Assembly (NCBI GenBank): GCA_026419785.1
Contig: JAODTK010000333.1
Span: 434,001-498,000 of the forward strand
DNA from: Sclerodactyla briareus
Lineage: Eukaryota; Echinodermata; Holothuroidea; Dendrochirotida; Sclerodactylidae
DNA: 64,000 bases
Direction of reading: 5' to 3'
The position numbers and the translations under genes were made by a program. Below the pieces are notes generated by a model. The model was not told where the DNA came from, searched no databases, and saw nothing but the letters and a program-made list of their open reading frames with translations. Below are positions 24,181 to 37,559 of this stretch, one piece after another. Numbering within the stretch: the stretch's first letter is position 1; each line of letters starts with the position of its first letter.

Positions 24181-27100
24181 GCAGTATTTTTTGACATTGC
24201 ATAACAAACTTTTCAGATAGGTCCATGAACCATTTTTTGTCCAGTCGCACGTAGCTGGAGATTTTTTTTGTCATATTATGTAATTTGAAAAAGAGAAAGA
24301 AAAGCAACACCATCACTAAAAAGACGGGAGTAATTCGACTGCAGAAGCTGAGGATGAAGCTCTCCAGCGTGTGACGAATACCATTTGGCCACTGTGCGTA
24401 AGGCCTACACCACTGACTAACAGCGCATCCATGATAACCATATCGGAAATTGGCTAGAGGGTGCTTTCGCAGCAACTCCCTCCATCGGAAATTAGGCGTC
24501 ACACTCTGACATGTGATATTAACCACGGAGTTGACAGTTCACGGCTAATGTCCCGTGTTACCAAAGCAAACATTTTGTACATGTGAAAAATAAGGAATAA
24601 AAAAAACATCCTTCCCATCATGCAGTGCGCAACAGTATTGCATAAGTCCTATTCATGGATCCGAGAAACGCGCTAACGACGTCACTTCCCACTATTTCAA
24701 AATCAACCACAGACATAACCGAGTGTAAATCTCTGTACAACTCAATAGACTTTTTGCAAATAGCCACTCGCAATGCAATTTGTGGTCTAGCTCAGGGGGC
24801 AAGTTGGGGCAGTCTATGGAAGGCCACCAATAGAATGTCATTGGATATAATTGATTTTTTATGTCAGATTAGCACATTTTAGTCAGATTTGTCACGATAA
24901 AGATGTAAAGAAATTCAGGGACAAATAATAAATTTTGAGAGAATAGATATGCTCGGAGAATGAGGAAGATTAATTACAAGTTTTCCCAATACTGCTAACA
25001 CAAATCTGCCCCTGAAGTATCCCAGCATGCATCAAAAACAATACCACAGTGCCACCGCAACATGCTATTGCGGAAAGGCTAATGGGACTCCTTCGTTTTC
25101 AAATTTCACACAATTTTATTGTATCAGTCCTCCAGTGAATAACAGCTGAATATGTTTCATCAATATTTGTAGATTGCTGTTTTGTTAGATGTGCATGAAT
25201 TTTGCAACACGTGCAGTACAAAAAGTGAATGCATCCGACAAAGTTTAGATAACCCCTTCAGGTGCACCGAATAACGTGAGGACCACAGTGCGTACACGCG
25301 CTATTCCGTATCAGCGAATCCGTGAGTAGGCCCTCTTACAAGTATAAGTAGACTGTCCACAATATAATGGATAACTCAAAACCACTTTTTTTAACTTCGG
25401 CCAATCCGCTCTTGGAACTCGAAAATCTTCGTACTTCTGATTTATAACAGCGAACAGAATCTACTGTTTCACCCTTTACCCTTCCCATTGAAATAAATGA
25501 GCTTGACGAAGACAATCTGGAGTTAGAAAATACAGCTAGCGCTAGCGTAGCTAATAATTCAGGATCCACGTGAGCTTGACTCAAAAGCCGTACGCAAAGG
25601 GTAAGACATAACTTTTGCATCGTCTTTCATCATAATACTCATTCGGCATATTATACCGTGACTTCACATGTCACTACACGCTAACAGGAGAAGAACAATC
25701 GAACCACCTCATTGAACCTTCGGAGACGTGAGCAGGTGAAGGGCCACAGTGACGGTTCTGCTCTGCTCGTTTTCACCTCATACCTGAACTATCGCCTACG
25801 TGCATGTTCCCAGTGTGCTTTCGCGTGTGCTTGGGACTTGCAACTTGATTGTAGTGCAACACTAAAGGCGCAGCCGGTTGAATTCGAGAGGAATTGTGGT
25901 CGTCTTTGTCGAGCTACACTAAAATATACTAGCCTAGAATTGGGACCAGAGTCTGGTTCTATGGCGACCTGACCATAAAATATGGAGGATTTTAATCGGA
26001 TAAGAGAACCAACGCGGCATTCGGGTTTCAATTGCTATGCCTTTTTACATTTGGATTTTCCTTGTCTAGTGACACATGGCAGATAACCTGTCCGAGTTAT
26101 CAACCTGTGGAATTCGTATAATTCTATCATTAAATTCAAGATAATTCACTAAAGAATTAACGAAAAAAGGGGGTTTCATGAATGAAAAATGAACCAAAAT
26201 ATGCAGGTTATGGACTGAACGAAGAAAATTTCTTTATAGGCAATGCTGCAAGCGGTGGAACTCGTTCCGCTATCCGTTGCTAAATCATGTAACCTGCATT
26301 GCGACTGAAAAAGCATCGAGAAAAAGGCTTGTTAGCCTACATCGGTGCCTCATTTATTAAATTAAAAAACCAATTTACTGACTAGATTTCCAGTCCTAAG
26401 TTGAAGCGCAAAATTTCAATTGCAATACTAGTTGTGGACTCATTACCCACATTATTGTACATTTGCCTATTAAAGCATCGGAATTGTGTGAGGGTGACAA
26501 TAAGCACGTTAAACACATGCCAACTCGCATTGGTCGCAAGATAAGAAGACAACGTCATTTTGCTTCACAATATTGCAGTGCGTGTAAGTAGTTGATCCGA
26601 TTGAATGAAGCAATTTACAATTTTAACGCCTAACCTGCCTGCGATTGCATAGCGGTGAAATTTGATATTATGGCGAACCCATTATGGGTCGTGCTGGGTA
26701 TAATTTCAGATCACCTCCTCATGCATATTGGTTTGTGGTCATTTAGGGTTCAATGGTTTGTAAATTGGGTACAAAAAACCTGGCCTATAATATAGGTCTA
26801 CTGCGTTTTTTCCATCCCTGACATTGTTAATTACCCAAATCTGCCAATTTCAATGCAAGATATACCGGACTATAAATGTATGCGGGAATCCATTGACCAA
26901 AGGTTTCCACCGTTACAGGTGCCTTATATTAATCTAGTAATGTAGCTCCGCTTATATTTGCATATTTCCAGCATACAAGTCACAACAAGGAGTATGCCCT
27001 TCTTTCAGTTAATTGTCCTATCCCTGCAGTTATCCCATCAATGGGTATTTGGTTCTCCACAGCTGGAGCTTTACCAACAATAGGTATCACAGGGTTTTCA

Positions 27101-29510
27101 CGAGGATTACGTACCTTTTGGTACCGGTACCCCCAACCCCCCGCATTACCCTGTCTTTGCAACATTGGTCCATTAATACCCTGGTGGGCTGTAACTTCCG
27201 ACATGCAATGGATATACGGTACAATCATTCAGTCACATGTGACAATATGTGTAGATTACCTTCTAATGTCTGAATTGTTAGACACCTAGAACGTTATCAC
27301 CCAGTGCATCAAAGAGCAATTTAGTCTGTTAACATTGGCAGACCGATGCTGTTCATACGAGTCGGCAGTTGATTCGCGTATTAATTGCCGTGCCCCAATT
27401 TTATTGGAGAGTTCATATGATCAGTATTATTTTCCGTACAATTACTTATCCCGCATTGATCTAAGAGGCATATCACAATTAAAAGTAAATTTCTCTTTAA
27501 CCGAGGATGCTGAGACAATTGCAGGCCATGGAATGCTTCGAGACCAAAAATTGAAAATAATCTCAAATAAAGACTTTAGAATTCACAAAAAGCATACTAC
27601 CATGGGAGACGTTGCTACTGGTTTGGTTTTCACCAATTTATACAACTGCCAGGTTTTTGTGTAAGGCTTCTAGCCTATAGTATTCAGACGGAGTTTAGTC
27701 CGTTCACAAAGTGGTCCCCCAGCTGGAGACCAAATACTGTTTGGAGGACCTGGCAGACCCTTCTCTATGCGATCCCTTGGAATTCATTTACTTAAGAAGT
27801 GTTACGACGGCCTTCAGAATAAATGTCATTTGTTATAATCCCCCAACCCTACTATCAGGGAAGTAAATAAATCATATTTTGCCCAAGGCTAACGCTTCTT
27901 TCCAGAAAGGCAGCAGTTTGTTTGGTAAATAATTCTGCATGATAGTCCGACTCAAATTCGATACTGCGATCTTCTCGAGTACGAAATATTGTAAGTGTAA
28001 AGTTTCCGGGTTGTTCTACACGCCCATACACAGTAGCTATATGCCAATATCAGGAGCCAGTCTGCATGTTTTTTGGGTGCGCACATAATCGTCAAAACTG
28101 ATCCGCTGGCTGTGTCAGGTACGCTTACCGAGAGTGAATTTGCTTTTAGATAGGCAATGTTCTTGGTTTTAAAAAACGCAGTGGATTAATCCTGAAATGT
28201 TTCTCAAGATGGATATTCACCGTAATAAACGAGCCGTTTGTAGGGAGGAGGAAATACTCTTTTGTTGCTGGCCGCCTGCTTGGTTGTTTGGCTTGATTGC
28301 CTGACCAAATGGCGCGACATACAAACTTGGCAAACACCTTGAATTACAAGGTTATAGGCTTATATACAGAACCATACGGGATGCCTATCCCACATACGAT
28401 ATATAGATGACATATCATCTGCAACATTAGCGACCAGTAAAGCTTTTTCGGGGTTCCAACACTACTGAATAAATTTAGAGTTTTGTGAATAGGTAATCAT
28501 TAAACCATTTCTCAGCATTTGGCATCTTTTCTATCAAAGAAGCTAATTCCCCATGGCTGACCAACCGTTGTCCATTTGTCATACAGTCTTCCATGGAATT
28601 AAATTTGTGCATGTCCGTTCTTGTACGCGATTTTGATCGATTGTCGTTGTGTAACCCAACGATTCTCCCTACAGTTGAGCTTTACCTGGCACGGGGGACA
28701 TTCTGTTGCGATAATTACTTCAGTAATCTGGTGGATTCGTTCACATGACAAGTAACCCACATGGACCGGGCCGTTCTCCGTGTCTGCCTGTACACTTTTC
28801 TCTGTATGACATGTATGATCGGTATATCAGAATAATGACTATATACGCCAGCTATTTCAAGGATGTAAACTTTGCCTTTGGGGGTAGTGACTATGGCTCA
28901 CTGTATAATCTTATTTCACGAAACCAGTTTAAATTTTTGTATGAGTAATACGGAACAAATAACGGGTAATTGTGTACCCCTTTTCTAATTTAAGTGAGTC
29001 AATAACATAACATAAGATCCTCTCAAAAGGAAGTTGTCTGCTTCCGGCCGCTAAAAAAAGTTTTAAACTGTTGCTTGCTATAGAAAGATTCATTAAACTG
29101 ACATCAGTGATCCTTGCTGTTAATTCGTGTAGTTTTCATACTTTAAACACAGATGTCAATAGGAGCTTGCTCATTCAAGTCAGCAGCAGTGGGCCCATAT
29201 AATTATGTCCAATCGCTATTGGCTATGGGGCCATATACTAGCAACCGTATATGCGTTCGCATCATTTGGTGCAAACCAGAATATAATAATAAACTGAACT
29301 GACCACAGTAAAAGATGTCCTTTTGCAATGCATATTGTTTTTGCTGGACGTTTGTATTCATTACTTCGGATAATCTTATCTGTCAAGCCGCTATATGAAC
29401 ATACCAATATATAAAGTAGATCAGGGACGTAGCTGTACTTCATATGGTACTTCAGTGTCCTTTTACCGGTCCACTCCAGCAGCTTTGAATACTCCTGTTA
29501 GAGTGATGTG
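24181..29510. other. Low-repeat, slightly CpG-richer interval without a recognised gene
   Basis: I found no family match. ORFs worth noting are 24526-24167 (minus, with a hydrophobic segment ITPVFLVMVLLFFLFF), 25620-25336 (minus, ATG start), 25712-25972 (plus) and 27335-27664 (plus, 109 codons). None has convincing exon boundaries. A 12-bp palindrome GCTAGCGCTAGC lies at 25534-25545. Confidence 0.35.
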
Positions 29511-29516
29511 ACGTGT

Positions 29517-29524
29517 GACGTCAC
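29517..29524. promoter_or_regulatory. Perfect CRE palindrome TGACGTCA
   Basis: TGACGTCA lies directly next to the MITE's left end. It is the canonical CREB/ATF site, but no gene is placed beside it, so function is unknown. Confidence 0.3.
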
Positions 29525-29788
29525 GGTATAATCCTAATTAAACGAACGTAGTGAAGTTTGGTTTGGATTATAAAACCGGTACTTCACACTACTGAAGGGA
29601 TAACAGGCCCTCCCTTCTGTACTGTATTTTGGGTCACCCGCCCTTCAGATGAATATTGCTGTCGTGACTTTTTGTTGGCTTTAAAATACGAGGTGGTTCG
29701 ATTGTTCTTCTCCTGTTATCCCGCCGTTAGTGTGAAGTAAACGGTATAATCTATACCAAACTCACTCGTCGTTTATTTAGGATTATAT
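29525..29788. mobile_element. MITE-like element with ~80-bp terminal inverted repeats
   Basis: The left arm (29525-29608) starts TATAATCCTAATTAAACGAACG, shares GAAGTTTGGT, a CGGT-ACTTCACACTA block and GGGATAACAGG, and pairs with the right arm (29711-29788) read backwards, in the same order. About 100 bp lie between. There is no coding capacity. A TA target site (TA|TAATCC ... GGATTA|TA) would fit a Tc1/mariner-type MITE; that is inferred. Confidence 0.75.
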
Positions 29789-30585
29789 AATGGATAAGTT
29801 TGGTGTGCAAAACCAAACATTTATTGCCATTTTAGCCAAGTAACAACTGACAACTGCCCCTTGAAGGCATTCTCCATTATCCAGTCAACACTCCTTTAAT
29901 GAGTATGTTTCCATTTGAATACGGTCCTTTGAAATTAGGAGCCCTTCGCGTCCTCTACACGGCAAGATTTTTTGAAGGATTGTGTGTTCGGACGGAGCAG
30001 TCACTGCCCCTTTTTTTTTTCACCCAAACAGTTTTCACCCCACTACCATTTTACCCCAGCTACTACCGTTTCACACCCCATATCCACGACCACACATGAA
30101 GCAGGAAGGCACAGTCTAGGTCATTGAGCGAAACCTCGAAGGAGGGCACAAAATGCAATGAGCGTGCTGACACTGTGTATGACGTTGAATGGACCGTCCC
30201 TTGAGTAAGGCCCCAATCACCTTCGATTATTACACCCTATTATCTTACTGTACAATTCCAATGTGGCAAGTTCAAATGTTGGGGTTTATATTCTGGGAGT
30301 AGATAAATCATCATATTAACTTGTTGGTTTCCAGTTTAGTATAGGCCTGCGGGCTTACCGGGCGGCCGTACGTGGAAGAGGTCTTGGCTACCGACGAGAT
30401 CGGAAGGTTGTTATTGTTGTGGATTAAAATTTCCAACACAAAAAACATGACTTTCAAATTCCTTTATTATTGATATTTTGAACTGAAGCGAGATGAATAA
30501 ATAAACTAGATTAATAGATATAATAATCAAACTTCTGGAAATGAAGTTGTAAGCACGTTATGAAAACGGATTTGCACGTAATGGG

Positions 30586-30610
30586 CTTAACATAATTTAG
30601 TTATGTTAAG
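30586..30610. repeat. Short hairpin: 10-11-bp stem, 5-nt loop
   Basis: GCTTAACATAA-TTTAG-TTATGTTAAGC is perfectly self-complementary. A smaller AT-rich hairpin (CCATTTTTAAATGG) follows at about 30700. Confidence 0.8.
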
Positions 30611-31952
30611 CGTTTGCACAAATATGTTATTAACATTCTGTTTCGTAGGTCTGCTGTAACATATAAAAATAAAAATGTTTCTAAAATATTTTTCCGAACC
30701 ATTTTTAAATGGTTTGGGAACATTTTTCCGAAACATTTATATGACACTCACACAAAAATGCTCTTCAGGCACATATAAATTACATAAAAAAAAACAATAT
30801 CGCAAACAAGTTCCCTGTGTAGTTCATAGCCCATCTTTGACAGGAAAAGAACCCAATTGACATGTGTTTTTCTTTGAAATTCTCAATCGTGAAACGATGG
30901 GTCAACTCAATACATCCGTATTTTCTGATATGCTGTTCGAATCCGGTACTATCGGGTTTCCGTAAACCCAATTATATTCAATTGTATTTCATGTTTCGGA
31001 CGAGTATCACTATTATGAGGAACGAAACGAGTATCAGTCACTATATGAAGAACGATACATGTTGTAGGAATGCTTTCTATTTGCCATGAAGAATTTATGG
31101 CAGGTGATGGTGTCAGCTAAGTCCTCCGCCCTTCGAGAGAATCCCATTTCAGAGATGGTCATGACTACATTTATGCATCATGCAGCACTCCTGGTATATC
31201 GTTCCATCGACAATAGGGACGTTGCTAGGGTCATATGATTGTGGGGGGGGGGGAGTTGTGAAAAAGTAAAAATTCCAACTATCTAGATTCATATTTTTCC
31301 AACTCCCCTACCCCCCAAACTGAAATGTTCATTTTGGGCGTCCCCCATTTTTTCGTGTCCTTTTTAGGTGCCTCTTCCTTTAAGAAGCTTTGAAAGTTTG
31401 TGAAAATGGATCACCACACGGACCGGAGTTTTCACAGATATGTCAGTGAGTCAATTGAGGCCGCCACAAGCTCACGACTGATACACAGCACTTGCAGCAA
31501 GTGCCGACTCTGAAGTAACATCATGGGCGTTCGGAACGAATTATTTTTGATTGGTTGTGGGGAGGGGGGTGAAGTTTGATGACGTATCTGCCTGGGGGAG
31601 GGGTCTAATACCTAAGGGGAGTGGGTTGTACTCTCTCCCCTCACAAAATTGTTGCATTTTCCGGCCTTAGATGCATTTGTTTATTTTTGTCAATTATAAA
31701 GCCAGTGTATTTATACGGGTCGCGAGCCGGGGGGGGGGGGGGGGGGAGGTGCCTCACCCGCCCCCAAAATGGTCAAGCGACTTGCAGTTGGAATGTTCGA
31801 ATATCCAGTTGGAATTTCTGACATCATCAGATTGTATATGTTTTACGAACTGAGGTCATAGTCCAGTCAACTTTTAATTTCCAACTTAACCCAAGAATAT
31901 TTTTCGTGATGTAACACGGTGAATACAAATAACACGAAGAATTGTAGTTACC

Positions 31953-31991
31953 TTTTTTTTTTTTTTTTTTTTTTATTATTTTTTTTTTTTT
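31953..31991. repeat. Poly(T) tract
   Basis: About 35 Ts broken by ATTA. A CGCG-rich inverted motif (TTTCGCGCTTCGCGCGC) follows at about 32022. Confidence 0.9.
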
Positions 31992-32784
31992 ATCATACCC
32001 GTTTAATGCGCACAAGCCAAAAATTTCGCGCTTCGCGCGCATTCACGACAATCCTTCCTTAATTAACACACACGCTCTCTCGGCAGCTTCTCCGCATACT
32101 TCATGGAATTTCTGGGCCGCGTTGACACACCCCAGATTATACATATCTGTGGTAGTTAATACAACTACATTCTCTTCGATTCTTGAAAACTCCAATCAAC
32201 CCGTCTTTTAAGTTGATTTACTAACCCTTTCGCCTCCGTTCCGTTTCCTTCCTCCTCCTCCCTCGACCAACGGGCGAATTTGGAACCTGCCAGTTACGCA
32301 TGTCACCTAGGCTATCAGACTGCTTGGATGGTAACGCATGTTTTCTCAGGTATGCTTTCTTGGAAGTTTCCCTGCTCTCTCATGCATGACGCATATCATG
32401 TTGGGACATAGACTGAAATCAGCTATAATCTCAAAGATCTGACCATGAGATTCCCCTGTTTTTTTCCAAATATGCCTGGAAAAAACCTGGGGGAAAAAAT
32501 GCTCGCCCTCGCGCGCACTGGTGAGCAGTAGTCTATGGAGCAACACATGTTGAACATTATTGTCCCACAAAGCGGGGCCACATTGTCAATTTTTCCACCG
32601 ATTACAAAAATTTTGTGACGAAGAAGGTTTCCATGGTCCCCAAATGAGACAAGAGCGAAATGGATATAAAACCTTTTTGGGAGAGAGTACCTAAGCAGAA
32701 ATTAAGAAAAAAAAACTTTGAACCACAAATGAGAAATTCAGGAAAAGATGAGGCGAAAGTAATTTTTTTAGCCTCGAACCCACT

Positions 32785-32850
32785 ATCTACTATCTATCTA
32801 TCTATCTATCCTATCTATCTATCTATCTCTTCTATCTACTATCTCTCCGT
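32785..32850. repeat. (CTAT)n microsatellite
   Basis: CTATCTATCTATC repeats with interruptions lead into the R4 repeat family. Confidence 0.95.
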
Positions 32851-32869
32851 GTGTCAACAATGCCTCGTT

Positions 32870-34740
32870 GGCCCCCCCAAACAGTCATTCTGTCTGCGAT
32901 GGATTCGAAACAACTTTGGCACAAGTTTCCCTAACCCATGGGACATTATTTGCCCTGTTAAGGTCAAGGTCAAAAGAAAGGGGCAATATAGCCTTCAGTT
33001 TGTAACTTTCAAAAATGTATCTCCCTTACAAATTGTGCTGCCAGCGCCGATGGTTCGGTCATAATATGGTCTATCAGCCGTACCTTGGGTGTTCAGGAAT
33101 TTTTGGTCCAAGGTCCTCCTTGGGCCCATGGGCCCCCATTTTATGAAATTTCACACAATATCTTGAAATGCATCTCCTCCCACAGTCTTCAATGTATTTC
33201 TTCAAGTTACATGTAATGTTTCTTTCTTGGGTATAGGGCCATTGGATCCCAAGGGCCCATTTGTTAAATCCACAAAATCTTGTATCTTCTTTGAATGTTG
33301 TTGCACAGTGCTGATGTTCGGTCATAATGATGTCATCAGCCGTACCTTCGGGGCCTACGTCAGGAATTTTTGCAGTCCAAGGTGCCACTTGGACCTGAGG
33401 GCCCATTTTATGAAATTTCACACAATAGTATTGAATGCATCTCCTCCCACAGGCTTCAATGATTTCTTACAAGTTACTGTAATGTTTCTTGGGTATAGGG
33501 CCATGGGCCATAGGGCCATTCTGGTAAATACCACAACATCTTGTATCTTCTGCAAATGTGGTTGCACAGTGCCTGATGTTCGGTCATAATGTGGTCTAAG
33601 AGTATACCTTTGGGGTGTTCAGGATTTTTTGATGGTCAATGGTACCGACTTGGGCTCGAGGGACCCAATTCATGATAAGTACACAATGGTGCTGAAATGC
33701 ATACTCCTCTCACAAGCCTCAACTGATTTCTTCGAAGTTCATGTAATGGTCCTTGGGTAGAGGGCATTGGTGGGGTTCAGGAATGTTGGGCCCAGGGCCC
33801 AGTGTGGCCGATTATGGAAATACGCAAATCGTTTGTATCTCTGCCAAATGTAGTTGCACAGTGTGAGTTCTTCGGTGATAATGGTGGTCGAATAGCCATA
33901 CTTGGGGGTGTTCCGGATATTTTGGTCCAGGTTCCGACTCGGGCCAGAGGGCCCATTTTATGATATTTACACAATGGTGCTTGGAATGATCTCCACCCAC
34001 CACAAGCTCCAATTGATTTCTACAAGTTACATGTATAATGGTCCTTGGGTAGAGGGCATTGGAGATGTTCAGGGTTGGGGATCAAGGCCCAGTTTGGGCC
34101 CGATGCTCCATATATGAAATACCGCAAAATCTTGTATCTCCTACGAAATTTAGTTGCACTTGCACCATGTTGATGTTCGGTCATTAAGATGGTCAATGCC
34201 ATGCCAGGGTGTCAGGAATTTAGGACCCAAGGCCCAGTGTGGGACCGAGGGGGGCCCCATCATGTGGAATTATTGCAAAAATTTGCTCCTCCTCTTTTGG
34301 GCACAGTACTGACAGTCGCGTCATAATGATGGTCCAAAACGTGTACCCTCCGGGTCAGGAATTTATGCTCCAAGGTCCCACTTGGGACCGTTGACATTTA
34401 AGAAAATTCATGGAATTTCACCAAATGGACTTCAAGGCCCGATGTGGGCCCAGGGACCACAGATTAAATCACGAAAATGCTTATACAAATTTTGATGCAA
34501 AGTCAGTGTTGATGTTCGTTCATAACCTGACGTCTGATAGCCGTACCTTCAAGGTCCTCAGGAATTTTGGACTGAGACCCAGTGTACCGAGGGACCATCC
34601 TGCTGCCCTCACGTTAAAATGCTTCGCTCCTACATATTTTGGGGCACAGGGCTGATGTTGATTATAATGATGGAATAGCCATACCTACAGGCTTGTCAAG
34701 AAATTCTGGTCGAGGATCCACTGGCTACTACAGCCTTCTA
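32870..34740. repeat. R4 tandem array, units of ~260-310 bp
   Basis: The landmark GATGTTCGGTCATAATGATG recurs at 33053, 33316, 33578, 33867 and 34175, with decayed copies near 34315, 34513 and 34652. Each unit also carries GCCGTACCTT, CAGGAATTTTTGG, CAAGG-CC, TGGGCC, TTTATGAAATTTC and CTCCTCCCACA. Spacing is 262-308 bp. ORFs of up to 134 codons in the array are repeat shadows. Confidence 0.85.
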
Positions 34741-35200
34741 CCCTATCTGTGTCAACCAATTGCCTTTTTTGGCCTCCAACAGTCATTCTGATGACGGCCA
34801 ACTGTGTCGACCAAACTTGGACACAATGTTAATTGACCCATGGGACATGTTTGACTTTGTGAAAGGGCAGGGTCACAAGGGGTCATTTAAAGGGGCAATA
34901 AAGAGTCATTAGTGTTATAATTTCCAAATGGTCTCTACTCCTACAAACTACATTAGAGGTTCTTGAACCTGTGTCATAGTTGTTTCTTTTTCAGGGTGTT
35001 GCAAATTTTAGACTCTTTGCAAATTATAGTTGCTTTGTCAGTAGAATGAAACGAGTAACATCTGATGAAATGAAAAGAGGCCAAAACAGTCATTCTTTGA
35101 TGGATGGGTGATCAAACTTGGACCCATGTTCAGCACCTTGGGACATCTTTGACCACGTAAGTCAAGGTCACGCATTAAAGGGACCAACAATAGGCCACTG
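34741..35200. repeat. R4-family flanking unit
   Basis: CAGTCATTCT...ACCAAACTTGGACACAATGTT, TTGACCCATGGGACAT, GTCA-rich, AAGGGGCAATAA blocks occur here. The same blocks appear near 32880, 38520, 39530, 39830 and 40080. Confidence 0.7.
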
Positions 35201-35279
35201 GTGGAAATTGCCTTGTTCTCTCTCAATTTGGTATTGTTCGAGGGCGTTACAAGGGTTACAATAAGACAATTGTTGTTGG

Positions 35280-36570
35280 AACGCTTGAACAACATCGTCT
35301 TGCGTAAATATAGCGGTTTTGAGCTACCGCACCATTGGTGCTCTCATTGTGTAAATTCAAAATATCACAAAATCGGCGAAAAGCGAAAGTTTTGGCGCGC
35401 TTTCCGAACGCACTATCCTCGGTGTATTTACGTGCAGTCATCTGAGATCTAATGAAATTCAAGAACTTTATTGATATTGGGCAATCTTTTTTGGAAAGAT
35501 TACGTCGGAGAGAAGCGGGGAGGAAGGTGCCCCAAAGAAAAATCTTGGGCCATCGGAAATGGACTCGTCTCGGTTAATTCGGTTGACATCGACCGATATG
35601 CGCTTTCCTGCTGTGTAACCCCAATTTTTTCAACATTTCTGAGGTGCGCCCGCAGTAACATGAGCAGTGTTTTAACACCCGTACAACGTCTTGTCCGATG
35701 GCAGGGGCACAGCGGGCCTCTTAAAGACAAGTTGCTTCCAATCTTGGAAGGAGCCAATCATGAAAGATAGATACACACCCCCAGGATACAGTAGCTTCAC
35801 TGGACGAAAAATATGTGATGGCTTCCAACTTAACTACCGTATTATTTCCAAAATTTGTTTATGTTTTTTTTTCAGTCTATTCGAATCGTTCCATGGTAAA
35901 CTGCCTATATTCACGCGGTAACCACATATATGCAGCTCTGCTCGACTAACATAAATTACCTACTCCGAAAAATGTAGACGAAAAAACTAATAATAATAAT
36001 AATAATAATAAGAACAATATATTATAATATAATAATAATAAAATAAAATAATAATAATAATAATATAATAAAACAACATGCGCAAAAAAGTCATATAAAT
36101 ATATATAGTAATATAGGACAAAATATAGAAATGTTGATTGCGAGTTGTGAAAACTGTTAGAAATTCTTACGCATGAAACAGAGGGTTCATTTCCCAGTTC
36201 CGAGTTCATAAGTCGGAAATACCAATTGCAGGGACTAATTGCCAATCGTTTGGATGTGCAATATAATGACAGAAGAAAAGGACCAGACGACATACAAACC
36301 ATTATCGCCCACAAGGTCAATAGCTAAGTAATTCTTTTCTTCGAACAGGTCAGTTCTGCTTAAAACTGAATATCGTTTCTCCAAAACCGCAATACGGTAC
36401 TCAGAGATAAGCGGAGTTAGGCGACCCCGACTTCCTTCTGATGTTTGAGTATCGGGAAAGGAATGTTGAAGTTGATAACTACGTGCACAATGAATATGAA
36501 TTATGGTTTGCAGATATTGAACACTGTACACGTACTGTTGGCCTACTTGACAGGCTATTGTCAAAATCAT
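35280..36570. other. Unassigned, with (AAT)n microsatellite
   Basis: This contains a somewhat GC-rich patch (35390-35760) open in both directions, an (AAT)n tract (about 35988-36075), and a minus-strand ORF at 36570-36235 discussed as a finding. No established gene. Confidence 0.35.
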
Positions 36571-36983
36571 GTGGACTTCACTGATTGATTAGACCGTGTT
36601 CTCCTCATTTGAGTTGCGTGAGTTTTAGTTTATTTTATGTAATGCAGTGTTTCCCAGAGTTATATTTATAGAGTCAACGAATAACAGAATGCGTCCCAGA
36701 CCGACGGTGAATGCCTATCCAGAAGTTCATCAATTGTTCTTAACTGTTCCCGCACTACATATTAGGACTACTATAAGGAGAAAACAACAGAAAGCTGAAA
36801 GGCTCGTGATTCCATGATAAATCTTAAGGACCGTCGTCGTCATGCACTCAAAATGAGGACCAAGTATGAATAACATCCATATGGGTAAGTTATCGTGTTA
36901 AACCCAAGTTTACTGGTCCGATATCCCACTATGTTACGCCTGAACGCTATAGTATAGGCCTCTTACCGTGTTAGGCTAGTATC

Positions 36984-37138
36984 TTAATAATCAGAATCGT
37001 ACAACAGGGGAGAATCCTGAGCCGCCGGCTCGACATTGCTGCCTTCACTGTCAGCGTCGCCAACAACACGGGCGAAGGAGTCATTCTCCAGAAACAGGAG
37101 GGCTAAGCCTCATCATCACTGTACAATCTTGTCGACAT
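36984..37138 (-). pseudogene. Possible transposase N-terminal fragment (piggyBac-like style)
   Basis: The minus strand reads MSTRLYSDDEA, then one base shifted LALLFLENDSFARVV, GDADSEGSNVEP, and ends LLYDSDY with TAA. Acidic N-termini starting M-x-x-R-x-Y/F-S-x-E-E-A occur in piggyBac-derived proteins. That resemblance is only stylistic, and no catalytic domain follows downstream (36.0-36.98 kb). It could equally be a broken host exon. Confidence 0.22.
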
Positions 37139-37559
37139 TATAGAATACAAAATAGCGTTGCTTAACGAGTGCATGTGATAGCTTGCAGTCAACGCACGTT
37201 TCAACAAGCTAAACTTAGCTAAATATAATTTTTCCCCCAAAACGACTCCATGTTCTCCACAAAATGATTCCCAGTCCACATCAAAATGAATAGAGTTCAT
37301 GTACCCGTCCCCTCATGAGGGCGCGGCAGGCCAAATTTCAACCTGACCGACCAATAATTCTGGCACTGTATTGTGTTACCAAGACATTAATGACTCGACT
37401 GGCTACGACAATAGGATCATGTACTCATCATGGAGAACTCACAGACCAAGTACGAGTCGTCATCTATCTTTTTGGGGTCCAGTTATTGTGTTATTCAAGT
37501 AATAGTGGTCAGTGAATTCTTATTGTGTACAAGGTTACACTACTTGACTTCGTTGAAGT

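Noticed and set aside
24167-24526. Membrane-protein ORF (minus)
   Set aside because: Has a hydrophobic stretch but no conserved motif, and adjoins a dispersed repeat. Not enough to call.
27335-27664. 109-codon plus-strand ORF
   Set aside because: No recognisable family, no exon signals, and length within chance for this amount of sequence.
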